From positions 1 to 35,405 of the forward strand of contig DVNO01000031.1 of assembly GCA_018714345.1 (NCBI GenBank): a DNA stretch of 35,405 bases, given 5' to 3'. Under the pieces are notes generated by a model. It worked only from the letters and a program-made list of their open reading frames with translations, was not told the DNA's origin and did no database searches. Position numbers and translations under genes: made by a program. This document shows positions 10,277-19,504 of the stretch, one piece after another. Source of the DNA: Candidatus Enterousia avicola (GTDB taxonomy: Bacteria > Pseudomonadota > Alphaproteobacteria > Rs-D84). Positions within the stretch are counted from its first letter, which is position 1; each line of letters begins with the position of its first letter.

Positions 10277-11275
10277 CTACTCCAACGATTCATCAAGTAC
10301 TGCGTTCATATTGGCACGCAAATCTTCTTTATCAGAGCTCCATACCAACTGCCTTGTTAAGAACTTATTAACATCGTCCATAGTCAAATTTGGCGTACCA
10401 GCAATTTTTACTATTTTTTGCCATGCAGTACGAGGATCTGTTAAATGTCCCCTGCCGCGTCCAGGAAATACCCATCGGCCATCTTGTGGTAAATCTTGTA
10501 ACAAGACAACAGCCATGTCAGACAAAGGTCTGTCACCCCACATGTACAGATTAAAATCTAAATCACGCCATTGCATAGAGAAAACTTTACTCTTAGGAGC
10601 AAACCCATAAATCAACATAAGAAAAGCAGCACGTAAATTTAAATCTTGTTCTTTATTTATTGCCCTTATTAATCTATGCAAAACACTTTTATTTATCGGT
10701 CGAATGCGACGACTTTGTGGAATCTTTGGCAAACCTTTTATTGGATTCTGTTTTAAATATCCTGTATCCACAGCATACTTAAAAACGCTTTGTAAAAACT
10801 CCTGTAGTCTACCAGCAATCGCAGGACCTTTTATATTACTTATAACAACTTGAACGTCTTCCAAAGATATATCTGATATGTTCTTATCTAATAAAGTAAC
10901 AAAATGCCGTTTAATAGCCCTTTCTAGCTTATCTCTAGAAAAGCTATTTCTTTTGACTCTTTTTTCTAAATACAAATCCAAAAATTTCTTTAACGTTATG
11001 CTCTTTCTATGAATTTTTGGTTTTTCCATGGCCGCGGACAGAATCTCTGATACGGCCCCTCGTGCAGTCTCTATGTCCGTATCAGGATAATTACCAATGA
11101 TAATTCGTTTATCCTTTCCATGAACACGTTTACGAACAAAAAAAGTTTTTACACCACGACTAGTAACATACATACGCAGACGAGGTTCCGATATATCCTG
11201 AACAACGTCGAACCCGACGCTAGGTGCTGGCAAATTATCAAGTATAAAAGGATTAAAAAAGAATTGATGAGCCAT
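10277..11275 (-). CDS. P4-type (DUF4102 N-terminal) tyrosine-recombinase-like protein, apparently catalytically dead
   Basis: 332 aa; N-terminus ...RLRMYVTSRGVKTFFVRKRVHGKDKRIIIGNYPDTDIETARGAVSEIL resembles DUF4102; C-terminus ...RWVFPGRGRGHLTDPRTAWQKIVKIAG resembles the integrase catalytic domain. No R-K-H-R-Y constellation found. Confidence 0.8.
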   Translation of the reverse strand: MAHQFFFNPFILDNLPAPSVGFDVVQDISEPRLRMYVTSRGVKTFFVRKRVHGKDKRIIIGNYPDTDIETARGAVSEILSAAMEKPKIHRKSITLKKFLDLYLEKRVKRNSFSRDKLERAIKRHFVTLLDKNISDISLEDVQVVISNIKGPAIAGRLQEFLQSVFKYAVDTGYLKQNPIKGLPKIPQSRRIRPINKSVLHRLIRAINKEQDLNLRAAFLMLIYGFAPKSKVFSMQWRDLDFNLYMWGDRPLSDMAVVLLQDLPQDGRWVFPGRGRGHLTDPRTAWQKIVKIAGTPNLTMDDVNKFLTRQLVWSSDKEDLRANMNAVLDESLE

Positions 11276-11319
11276 AACCTATCTCTTATTTTTTAATTTG
11301 GTCACCTTAACGCAGAAAT

Positions 11320-11733
11320 TTATTTAGCATTAGAAAATTTTTGCTTCCAAAAATTCTTACGCTTCTGTCTTACTTCATTATATTCTTGAACAGCGTCAAA
11401 ATATGCCCTATTAAAATTATGATATGGACAATCTTGAACCGTACAGGAAAGGCTATAATTAAAATCACGACACAAGGCAAGACACGGACTGACTGCAGGA
11501 TCACTATCACGCCCAAAATCTGGGTATGACCTAAAACTTGTGACAATACATCCCCTTCTATCCGAAGACGTTACATCTTCACTATATAGTCCGTACCTTA
11601 CGTGCAGAGACTCGTAAGTCATTCTACGCACATAAGAAGCTACTGCTTCCTCTCTACGTAAAAGTTCGTAATCTTTAAAATCTTTGCGAATCGTAGCTAT
11701 TGGAGTTTTAAAAATATATTTAAACACAGACAT
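11320..11733 (-). CDS. Small uncharacterised protein, tandem paralogue 1 (Cys-motif family)
   Basis: 137 aa; C-RDFNYSLS-C-TVQD-C-PYH then YFDAVQEYNEVRQKRKNFWKQKFSNAK; similar to the next three ORFs. Confidence 0.8.
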   Translation of the reverse strand: MSVFKYIFKTPIATIRKDFKDYELLRREEAVASYVRRMTYESLHVRYGLYSEDVTSSDRRGCIVTSFRSYPDFGRDSDPAVSPCLALCRDFNYSLSCTVQDCPYHNFNRAYFDAVQEYNEVRQKRKNFWKQKFSNAK

Positions 11734-11751
11734 GGCAAGTGCCCTCCACTT

Positions 11752-12165
11752 TTATTTCGCGATAAACAAATTCCTTTTCCAGTATTCATCTTTTAAAACT
11801 TTAAAATTGTTCATAGCTTCCAAAGCAGCAAAGAATTCCTGATTTTTCTTATAGTACTGACAGTTTTTCTTGTCACATGGCATAGTTTCGTTAAAACACT
11901 CGCAAATTCTGTAATAAAATCGCGGGATAATCTCTCGGCTACTTGGGATGGTATAGCACCTTACCCAGTTTATAATACAACCATTCGCACTTGGCGTTCC
12001 AAAATCTACTACTTCTCCCAAATCATTTATCAAATCTTTATGTGCCAACCTTGCCTTCTTTCTTAACGCAAAGTACTCTTTTCTCATAGCGTTATACTTC
12101 TGAGCATCAGCCAAAATTACTTTCCACGGCATTTCTAAAAAATATTTTATTCTTTGAATTAACAT
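11752..12165 (-). CDS. Small uncharacterised protein, tandem paralogue 2 (Cys-motif family)
   Basis: 137 aa; C-ECFNETMP-C-DKKN-C-QYY then FFAALEAMNNFKVLKDEYWKRNLFIAK. Confidence 0.8.
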   Translation of the reverse strand: MLIQRIKYFLEMPWKVILADAQKYNAMRKEYFALRKKARLAHKDLINDLGEVVDFGTPSANGCIINWVRCYTIPSSREIIPRFYYRICECFNETMPCDKKNCQYYKKNQEFFAALEAMNNFKVLKDEYWKRNLFIAK

Positions 12166-12183
12166 GTCGGTCCTTTTTGTTTT

Positions 12184-12468
12184 CTATTTTACATGAGAAA
12201 ATTTTTCACTCCAAAAAGCATTTTTAGACTTCGTTAACTTCTCAAATTTTTCTAGCGCATTAACATAATCATCGTTTCGGAATTTATACGCACAGCAAGT
12301 CTGGTTGCATCTGCCATTTATACGAAAATGTTTGCAAACCTCCATATTATCACGACAAGCTTTCTTAGCTTTATTACATTCCTGTCTTAAAACAGTATAA
12401 TCATGTAAGTCAGAAAGCACCTGATACCAATGTGATTTTATTATGTATTTAACGCAGTCACTAAACAT
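12184..12468 (-). CDS. Small uncharacterised protein, tandem paralogue 3 (short form of Cys-motif family)
   Basis: 94 aa; C-KHFRINGR-C-NQTC-C-AYK then YVNALEKFEKLTKSKNAFWSEKFSHVK; lacks the central segment of the others. Confidence 0.8.
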   Translation of the reverse strand: MFSDCVKYIIKSHWYQVLSDLHDYTVLRQECNKAKKACRDNMEVCKHFRINGRCNQTCCAYKFRNDDYVNALEKFEKLTKSKNAFWSEKFSHVK

Positions 12469-12483
12469 TTCGCTTTCCTTAAT

Positions 12484-12897
12484 TTATTTCGCCCTTTTTG
12501 CAAACTTATCTTTCCAAAAAGTCTCTTTAGAAATTCTCGCATTTCTATATAGGTTATATGCATCGATATACGCTAAATTTTTTGCAAAATTAGTACAATC
12601 TGATTTTTTACATAACGTAACGGGTGAAAAATTTTCACATGGAATATAATATATATTTTCACATTCTACAGGGTCATCCTCTGGGTCAAGAGGATGTCCT
12701 TTATCTATAACAATCCAATATTTTCCAACAATTCTTTCATACGACAAACAAGCCCCTATTTCTTTCAATTCCTTATAAGCCATATCCTTTTTTGCTTTTA
12801 AATCTTTATAATTTTTCTGCAGTACTTTATATTCTTTCCAATCATTACGAATCGAATTGAAACCATTATTTAACAAATATTTTAAAACCATCAACAT
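12484..12897 (-). CDS. Small uncharacterised protein, tandem paralogue 4 (Cys-motif family)
   Basis: Start taken at ATG 12897 (AAGGAG 6 nt upstream) instead of the TTG at 12903; C-ENFSPVTL-C-KKSD-C-TNF then YIDAYNLYRNARISKETFWKDKFAKRAK. Confidence 0.8.
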   Translation of the reverse strand: MLMVLKYLLNNGFNSIRNDWKEYKVLQKNYKDLKAKKDMAYKELKEIGACLSYERIVGKYWIVIDKGHPLDPEDDPVECENIYYIPCENFSPVTLCKKSDCTNFAKNLAYIDAYNLYRNARISKETFWKDKFAKRAK

Positions 12898-12929
12898 TGG
12901 CAACTCCTTGTTTTTTAGTTATGTTAATT

Positions 12930-14729
12930 CTAATTCGATACTTTCAGCGCGTTAATGAATGCAGATTGTGGAATTTCTACATTTCCAAATGTCCGCATAC
13001 GCTTTTTTCCCTCTTTCTGTTTTTCTAACAGTTTTCTTTTACGCGTAATGTCGCCACCGTAACACTTTGCTGTAACATCTTTTCTATATGCAGCAATTGT
13101 CTCACGTGCAATTATTTTTCCCCCGATAGCAGCCTGTAAAGGAATTTTAAATTGATGACGCGGGATTAAATCTTTCAGCCTTTCGACTATCTGTCGGCCC
13201 CTTTTTTCAGCGGCACTACGGTGACACATAAAAGACAAAGGCTCTACATTTTCGTCATTTACTAAAATTGAAACCTTAACCAAATCAGACGCCCTATAGC
13301 CCTGTACGACATAGTCAAAAGATGCATAACCAGAAGATATAGACTTTACTCTATCATAAAAGTCAAACACTATTTCAGCCAACGGCAACATGTAAACAAG
13401 AACTGCGCGATTACCAACATAAGAAATATTTTCTTGCACTCCACGGCGTTCCGAACATAACGACATAATGCCGCCCATATATTTATCTGGCATCATGATA
13501 GTCGCCCTTACCCAAGGTTCTTCTATGGACGCAATTCTTGTTGGATCTGGCATATCTGCTGGATTTTCCAAATCAATTACACTGCCATCACGCAAATAAA
13601 CTTTGTACAACACGCTTGGAACAGTATTGATTAAGCTAAGATTAAATTCGCGACGTAATCTTTCGCTTATAATTTCCATATGTAGCAAACCCAAGAAACC
13701 ACAACGCAGCCCGAAACCCAGCGCAGATGATTTTTCAGTTGTAAACATAAAAGACGCATCATTTAAAGCAAGCTTTTCTGCGCTATCACGCAAGCTGGGA
13801 TAATCGTCTGCCTCGACCGGGAAAAACGATGAAAAAACAACAGGAACAGATGGTTTAAAACCAGGCAAAGGCTCGCAATCTACACCGCTTTTGGCGTCTG
13901 TTATAGTATCCCCAACCTTACAGTCATGAATAGTCTTCATTCCTGTTATTATAAATCCAATTTCACCTGTTTCTAACGAATCGGCATCGACCATTTTCGG
14001 TGAAAAATAACCAATCTTTTCTATAACGTATTCTGCCCCTGTCGCCATAAACTTTATTTTCTGACCGCGTACCAAGCGCCCATCCACCACACGCACCAGA
14101 ATAACAACACCTAAATAAGAATCATACCACGAATCGACTAACAAAGCTCTTGATGGTGCATTCTCATTTCCACGTGGTGACGGTAATTTGTTAACAATTT
14201 CTTCCAAAAGCTCTGGAACACCTTCACCTGTTTTACCTGAAACACACAAAGCATTTGCCGCATCCAAGCCTATTACATCAGAAATTTGTTCGCGCGTTCC
14301 AGCAACATCACTAGAAGGCAAATCTATCTTATTCAACACAGGCAACATTTCTAAGTCATTGTCCAAAGCCAAATAAGCATTTGCCAAAGTTTGTGCCTGA
14401 ACACCCTGTGTTGCATCTACTAAAATAAGAGCCCCCTCGCACGCGGCCAAACTACGAGACACCTCGTAAGAAAAGTCAACGTGCCCAGGGGTATCCATCA
14501 AATTTAACTGGTAAACCTGCCCGTCTTTTGCCTTGTAATTTAACCGTACAGTCTGCGCTTTTATAGTGATACCCCTTTCTCGTTCTATATCCATAGAATC
14601 CAAAACTTGGGCTTTCATCTCTCTGGCTTGCAAACCACCAGTAAATTCAATAAGACGATCTGATAAAGTTGATTTTCCGTGATCAATATGCGCAACAATA
14701 GCAAAATTTCTAATGTTTTTTTGATTCAT
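12930..14729 (-). CDS. lepA: Elongation factor 4 (LepA)
   Basis: 599 aa; [100 protein letters not shown]. Confidence 0.99.
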   Translation of the reverse strand: MNQKNIRNFAIVAHIDHGKSTLSDRLIEFTGGLQAREMKAQVLDSMDIERERGITIKAQTVRLNYKAKDGQVYQLNLMDTPGHVDFSYEVSRSLAACEGALILVDATQGVQAQTLANAYLALDNDLEMLPVLNKIDLPSSDVAGTREQISDVIGLDAANALCVSGKTGEGVPELLEEIVNKLPSPRGNENAPSRALLVDSWYDSYLGVVILVRVVDGRLVRGQKIKFMATGAEYVIEKIGYFSPKMVDADSLETGEIGFIITGMKTIHDCKVGDTITDAKSGVDCEPLPGFKPSVPVVFSSFFPVEADDYPSLRDSAEKLALNDASFMFTTEKSSALGFGLRCGFLGLLHMEIISERLRREFNLSLINTVPSVLYKVYLRDGSVIDLENPADMPDPTRIASIEEPWVRATIMMPDKYMGGIMSLCSERRGVQENISYVGNRAVLVYMLPLAEIVFDFYDRVKSISSGYASFDYVVQGYRASDLVKVSILVNDENVEPLSFMCHRSAAEKRGRQIVERLKDLIPRHQFKIPLQAAIGGKIIARETIAAYRKDVTAKCYGGDITRKRKLLEKQKEGKKRMRTFGNVEIPQSAFINALKVSN

Positions 14730-14811
14730 ACAACCTTATCCCAAATCAATAACAAATTAATGACTACGCGGCAATGATACACCAGTATAACCAAAAATTC
14801 AACAACTTTAT

Positions 14812-15291
14812 TTAAAGCTGTTTTTGCTTTAAAGCAGAACGAACAAACTTCGTCATCAACATACTGCCATTAGCCTTTGCATACCCATTTTTAGCATAAA
14901 AGCCCAAAGCTTGTTTAGTAGGCATACTTTTCAAAGAAATTTTTTCCACGCCATTTTCAATGCAGTACTTTTCATATGCTTTCAATAGCATATCCGCGAC
15001 ACCCGCACCCTGATATTTTTCATCTACGAAAAGGTAATCTATTTCTGTCTGCAAAGACGTTTTTCCTGTTTTTATATCAAAGATATAGTTAAAAACTCTG
15101 CCTTTTATAAATCCCATCGGCGCGCTTGCACCATCAAAAACAAACATCACATGCTTTTTGTCCTCAACATCTTCACGTAAAGACTTAAACAATTTAACCG
15201 CCTCACCCGGTCTAGTCTGATCGACAATAGAATAGCAACCATTTAACATATAAGAGTTAACATTTAATACACGTTTGATACCCGACTTCAT
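14812..15291 (-). CDS. GNAT-family N-acetyltransferase
   Basis: 159 aa; EIDYLFVDEKYQGAGVADMLLKAYEKYCIENGVEKISLKSMPTKQALGFYAKNGYAKA, typical acetyl-CoA-binding motif. Confidence 0.85.
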   Translation of the reverse strand: MKSGIKRVLNVNSYMLNGCYSIVDQTRPGEAVKLFKSLREDVEDKKHVMFVFDGASAPMGFIKGRVFNYIFDIKTGKTSLQTEIDYLFVDEKYQGAGVADMLLKAYEKYCIENGVEKISLKSMPTKQALGFYAKNGYAKANGSMLMTKFVRSALKQKQL

Positions 15292-15295
15292 ATTT

Positions 15296-15652
15296 TTAAA
15301 CCTCCAAATTATTTAACAACGCATCTATACGTTCAGCTTTATCCAAGGTGTCATCATATTCGAACCTGATATCAGGAACATATTTTTGATTCATCCTGGC
15401 CGCCAGCTCATAACGTACAGTTTTTGTAATTTCATCTAGTCTTTTTTGTACAGAATCTATATTGCTATTCCTAGAATAATAAAACAAACGTACAAACTGT
15501 AAGCCACCGTGAGCCACCGCCCCGACCAAAGAGACCCCAGAAACCAAAGCATCTTCGCTATAATTATCGCGCAAAATTTCTGCGACCAAGGTTTGAACTT
15601 TACTGGCCACTTTTTGAGCCCGATTTGAATTATTATTTTTACGTTTTAGCAT
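15296..15652 (-). CDS. rbfA: Ribosome-binding factor A
   Basis: Start taken at MLKRKNNNSNRAQKVASKVQTLVAEILRDNYSED; ...FYYSRNSNIDSVQKRLDEITKTVRYELAARMNQKYVPDIRFEYDDTLDKAERIDALL. Confidence 0.92.
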   Translation of the reverse strand: MLKRKNNNSNRAQKVASKVQTLVAEILRDNYSEDALVSGVSLVGAVAHGGLQFVRLFYYSRNSNIDSVQKRLDEITKTVRYELAARMNQKYVPDIRFEYDDTLDKAERIDALLNNLEV

Positions 15653-15745
15653 ATAACTATCCTTATACAATCATAGGGATTGTAAAATATAAAATATTAA
15701 ATTACAATCAAGTAAATTTTGTAAAATTATACCAAAGGAAAACAT

Positions 15746-16321
15746 ATGAAATTCGCTGAATATATTCTAAACAAATCTGAAAGTCGTGCATACTCTTGGA
15801 TAGTATTTATATTAACAATTTGCGAATCGATATTTTTATTCATTCCCCCAGAAGTATTTATGACCCCACCAATCATAGCGAACAAAAAACGCGCTGTCCC
15901 TATTACGATTGCGACCGCATTGGGGTCTATTGTCGGTGGCGCAATAGCGTACATGATAGGTGCATGGCTGTGGGATTCAGTTGGTTTATGGTTAATAAAT
16001 ACATTTTCTAATCCCGAATTAATTGAAAACGCTATAAAGCCAATGTTTAGTAAATATGGGATTTTGATAATAGTCTTAACTGCGGTAACCCCGATACCAT
16101 ACAAACTGTTAGCATTATGGCTAGGCTTCATAGGTTATCCGATATGGATATTTCTTGGTGTATCTGCAATATTCAGAACAGGCAGATTTGTGACAGTTGC
16201 CGCCCTGCTATACTTTTTCCAAGAGCGGGCAAATGCGATAGTAAAGAAATATTTTTGGCCATTGACAATATTTGCGATAATTGCTGCAGGTTTGGGCGTA
16301 TGCTTAATTTCATTATTTTAA
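15746..16321 (+). CDS. DedA/YqaA (SNARE-associated, VTT) family membrane protein
   Basis: 191 aa; several TM segments; ALGSIVGGAIAYMIGAWLWDSVG...TAVTPIPYKLLALWLGFIGYPIWIFLGVSAIFRTGRF typical of YqaA. Confidence 0.85.
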   Translation: MKFAEYILNKSESRAYSWIVFILTICESIFLFIPPEVFMTPPIIANKKRAVPITIATALGSIVGGAIAYMIGAWLWDSVGLWLINTFSNPELIENAIKPMFSKYGILIIVLTAVTPIPYKLLALWLGFIGYPIWIFLGVSAIFRTGRFVTVAALLYFFQERANAIVKKYFWPLTIFAIIAAGLGVCLISLF

Positions 16322-16326
16322 ATACT

Positions 16327-16354
16327 AAAAAACCTGTTTTGCAAAACAGGTTTC
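16327..16354 (+). terminator. Rho-independent terminator
   Basis: aaaaaacctgttttgcaaaacaggttt stem just after the 16321 stop. Confidence 0.75.
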
Positions 16355-16396
16355 AATGTTGCCAATAGAATCAACTAAAAAGGAAAAATATAGAAT

Positions 16397-16426
16397 AAAA
16401 AATCCCCCACATGGGGGATTTTTTTA
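16397..16426 (-). terminator. Rho-independent terminator at the 3' end of the modular-protein cluster
   Basis: aaaaaatcccccacatgggggattttttt, 3 nt past the 16429 stop. Confidence 0.85.
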
Positions 16427-16428
16427 AT

Positions 16429-19407
16429 TTATTCAACCCAAATGGTTGCATATGTGGTTGCAGTCGCACTTCCCACAGGTATTTTAACGTTAGACTTTGT
16501 AACGGTCATAGAATTACCTGATTTAGAAAATCCTGTGACAACAGCACCCGAACCAGACGTCGCGACAGAGGTTACAGCATTACTTAACTTATTTTTAATC
16601 GCATTGTCCAAGAAATTCTCAGTAATTTTAGCAACTGTAACCTTACCGTAAACATCTGGATAATTTGAATCACTTCCAATTACCAAAACTTTGTTAACAT
16701 TACTTGTAGTCCAATCTACTTTAACCTTATTGGCTTGCAAATCTTCAACAGAATCTTTTGTCGCATACGTAGCGGCAATGTTGTCACCATTAGCATCTTG
16801 AACAGCTTTCAAAGAACTTACAACGGAAACTGCACCGGTTGAGGATATAGATACATCACCGCCACTTTTTACACCGCCCAAAGTACTAGCCGTCGCTGCA
16901 GGTAATCTTTCTGCTGGGATTTTACCATCCGAACCTAACAATTTATAATTGTTCGAAGTACTAAGACCAACACTTAATGTATTGGCCTCAGCATTCATTC
17001 CATGACCCAACTGTATGGCATAATTACTAAGTGCACCTGCCCCCATACCAATTGAGATTGATTGTTCTCCTGCACTTTGAGCCCCCATTCCTACAGCAAT
17101 TCCCCCATTCCCCTCAACAGCAGAATCAGAACCCATTGAAACACCTCCAGTTTTATTAGAAGAAGCCCTTGCCCCCAAAGCAACTCCACTACCACCGGAT
17201 GAAGTCAAATAACCAATCGCAGTACCAGAATTCTGAACAGTAGCGCCAACGCCTATTGCAGCAGCCGCATCTCCGGATACAGGGAATGCGCCACCCGTAC
17301 TAAAAGAATTAGATCCTGTTGCGGTGTTGGTTAATACATCACCTTCAAATGGTAATCTTTCTGCAGGGATTTTACCATCTATACCAAGCAGCTTATAATT
17401 GTTGTCTTCATCAAATCCAACACTTAACGTATTGGCTTCACTATTTGTTCCAGCCCCCAACTGTATGGCATGTTCTGCGGTAACTTTTGCGTTATGACCC
17501 AACGCGGTTCCACCATTAGCGGTTGACTTAGCACCCTGTCCTACTGCAGTTGAATTCATAGAGTCCGCCAAAGAATTCTGACCGACCGCAACGGCATTTC
17601 CACCAGTAGCATCTGCCGCGTTGCCGACAGCTACAGAGGAATACCCTCCTGACATAGCAGCCGCCCCAACAGCGACTTCCCCACTTGAACCAGTTGCAGC
17701 ATCAACCCCAATAGCAAGAGACAAATTACCCGTTGTCACATTTGCCCCACCCGTACTAAAAGAATCGGTCCCCGTTGCGGTGTTGGTTAACACATCACCT
17801 TCAAATGGCAATCTTTCTGCGGGGATTTTTCCATCCGAACCAAGCAGCTTATAATTGTTTGTTCCATCCAATCCAACACTTAACGTATTGGCTTCACTAT
17901 TTGTTCCGGCCCCCAGCTGTATGGCATTATCAGCTTGAGAGTTAGCACCACCACCGAGAGCAACCGAAGCGCTCCCCGTCGACGAAGCCCCAGTTCCAAC
18001 AGCAGTACTACTGTTTCCAGCAGCCTGAGCTTGCGCTCCGACAGCTAAAGCATCTTCCCCGCCTGCCGTAGCAGATGCACCTAATACCGTCGTCCTTTTA
18101 GCAGAAGCACTAGAAGAAGCACCAACTGCAACAGAAGAGCTAGCATTAGTGTTTGCACCATTTCCCAAGGCGATAGAATTAGCAGCAGAAGCAGCTGTTG
18201 CGCCACCCGTACTAAAAGAATTAGATCCTGTTGCGGTGTTGGTTAATACATCACCAGTAAACGGTAAACGTTCCGCTGGGATTTTACCATCCGATCCAAG
18301 CAGCTTATAATTGTTTGTTCCATCCAATCCAACACTAAACGTATTGGCTTCACTATTTGTCCCTTGTCCAATCTGAATTGCACGCTCAGCACTTGCGGTC
18401 GCCATGGTACCGATAGCACTAGAATATGAAGCGTCGGATATTGCACCCTGTCCAATAGCAAAAGACCCTTCTTTTAAGGCCTTAGCCTTCTGTCCGACAG
18501 CCATACCTTGACCAGATGCAGAAGAACCGCTACCTATAGCCATCGCTCCAGTACCAGCAGACGCAGCAATACCTACCGCAAAAGCATCAGCAGCTGAAAC
18601 AGGAAAAGCCCAGCCAGTACTAACAGAATTCTTCCCTGTTGCAGTGTTGGTTAATACATCACCTTCAAATGGTAATCTTTCTGCAGGGATTTTACCATCT
18701 ATACCAAGCAGCTTATAATTGTTTTCTTCATCAAATCCAACACTTAACGTATTCGCCTCGCTATTTGTTCCAGCCCCCAACTGTATGGCATGTTCTGCAT
18801 CAGCTGAAGCAAAACTACCAATGGCGATAGAACTTAGACCACTCGCAGAACTTTCTGCCCCGATAACGACAGCCTGACCAGATGCAGAACTCTGGGTACC
18901 AACACTAACGCCATCGGATAAAGCACTAGATGCAGAACCCAAGGAAATTCCTCCATTTTGCGCCGAGGCTAAATCCCCAATAGCTATTGCATTACTAGTT
19001 GTAACAGGATCTGCCCCACCAGTACTAACCGACCCAGAACCAGTTGCGGTGTTGGTTAAAACCTCTCCTTCTAATTTATCTTGTTTTGCGTCCAATGCAG
19101 TGGCAACGGCTTTTTCTGACGGATATGCCGTATCTGTTGCGGTACCATCGGTTCTAATTGTTTTTACCTTATTTTTGGTTTCTTCCGCCGTTATACCCTT
19201 GGTCGCAGTTACAGTATTCCCTTCGGCAGATATAGAAGTTACCACGTTCGCCGTCTCATCATTAGCCACTGTGTTTGCATGAACCTCAGATATTTTTGTT
19301 CCTACCTGCTGATCAACATACCCACTGGATGCAATGGCTGCATAAGCAGACTCAACCGCAAACAATGATATTATAGAAATCGTTAAAATACCCTTTGATT
19401 TTATCAT
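16429..19407 (-). CDS. Exported giant repeat protein with YadA-like head repeats and phage-tail-like GKIPAERLP modules; no recognisable YadA anchor
   Basis: 992 aa; signal peptide ...AVESAYA; AIASSGYVDQQVGT N-terminal motif; many AVGxxAxAxGxxSxAxG repeats; five KLLG[SI]DGKIPAERLP units; C-terminus ...VGSATATTYATIWVE. Confidence 0.85.
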   Translation of the reverse strand: MIKSKGILTISIISLFAVESAYAAIASSGYVDQQVGTKISEVHANTVANDETANVVTSISAEGNTVTATKGITAEETKNKVKTIRTDGTATDTAYPSEKAVATALDAKQDKLEGEVLTNTATGSGSVSTGGADPVTTSNAIAIGDLASAQNGGISLGSASSALSDGVSVGTQSSASGQAVVIGAESSASGLSSIAIGSFASADAEHAIQLGAGTNSEANTLSVGFDEENNYKLLGIDGKIPAERLPFEGDVLTNTATGKNSVSTGWAFPVSAADAFAVGIAASAGTGAMAIGSGSSASGQGMAVGQKAKALKEGSFAIGQGAISDASYSSAIGTMATASAERAIQIGQGTNSEANTFSVGLDGTNNYKLLGSDGKIPAERLPFTGDVLTNTATGSNSFSTGGATAASAANSIALGNGANTNASSSVAVGASSSASAKRTTVLGASATAGGEDALAVGAQAQAAGNSSTAVGTGASSTGSASVALGGGANSQADNAIQLGAGTNSEANTLSVGLDGTNNYKLLGSDGKIPAERLPFEGDVLTNTATGTDSFSTGGANVTTGNLSLAIGVDAATGSSGEVAVGAAAMSGGYSSVAVGNAADATGGNAVAVGQNSLADSMNSTAVGQGAKSTANGGTALGHNAKVTAEHAIQLGAGTNSEANTLSVGFDEDNNYKLLGIDGKIPAERLPFEGDVLTNTATGSNSFSTGGAFPVSGDAAAAIGVGATVQNSGTAIGYLTSSGGSGVALGARASSNKTGGVSMGSDSAVEGNGGIAVGMGAQSAGEQSISIGMGAGALSNYAIQLGHGMNAEANTLSVGLSTSNNYKLLGSDGKIPAERLPAATASTLGGVKSGGDVSISSTGAVSVVSSLKAVQDANGDNIAATYATKDSVEDLQANKVKVDWTTSNVNKVLVIGSDSNYPDVYGKVTVAKITENFLDNAIKNKLSNAVTSVATSGSGAVVTGFSKSGNSMTVTKSNVKIPVGSATATTYATIWVE
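16895..19065. repeat. Long direct repeats inside the YadA-head gene
   Basis: ggtaatctttctgcnggg units start near 16901, 17351, 17807, 18263 and 18671 (spacing about 408-456 bp); 17341-17478 and 18661-18798 are 138 bp with 4 mismatches by eye. Confidence 0.85.
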
Positions 19408-19504
19408 AGCTATATCTACCTAAAATATTCTTAACAACAAATCTTTATATTCTTGCCTAACGTGTGCGATGCTTTAACAACACCGCACACAATTTTAAAA
19501 GACC

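Noticed and set aside
10277-11275. Active integrase marking an integrative element with tRNA attachment site
   Set aside because: Catalytic residues appear missing; the only tRNA (6567-6643) is over 3.5 kb away and separated by core genes; no att repeats were noticed.
15665-15712. Inverted repeat tacaatc-atagg-gattgta with a third ttacaatc copy between rbfA and the DedA-like gene
   Set aside because: Short, AT-rich and likely chance or an ordinary promoter feature; not enough to call an operator.
16429-19407. Classical trimeric autotransporter (YadA) call
   Set aside because: Head repeats fit, but no C-terminal YadA anchor barrel is visible; the C-terminus ends in ATTYATIWVE.
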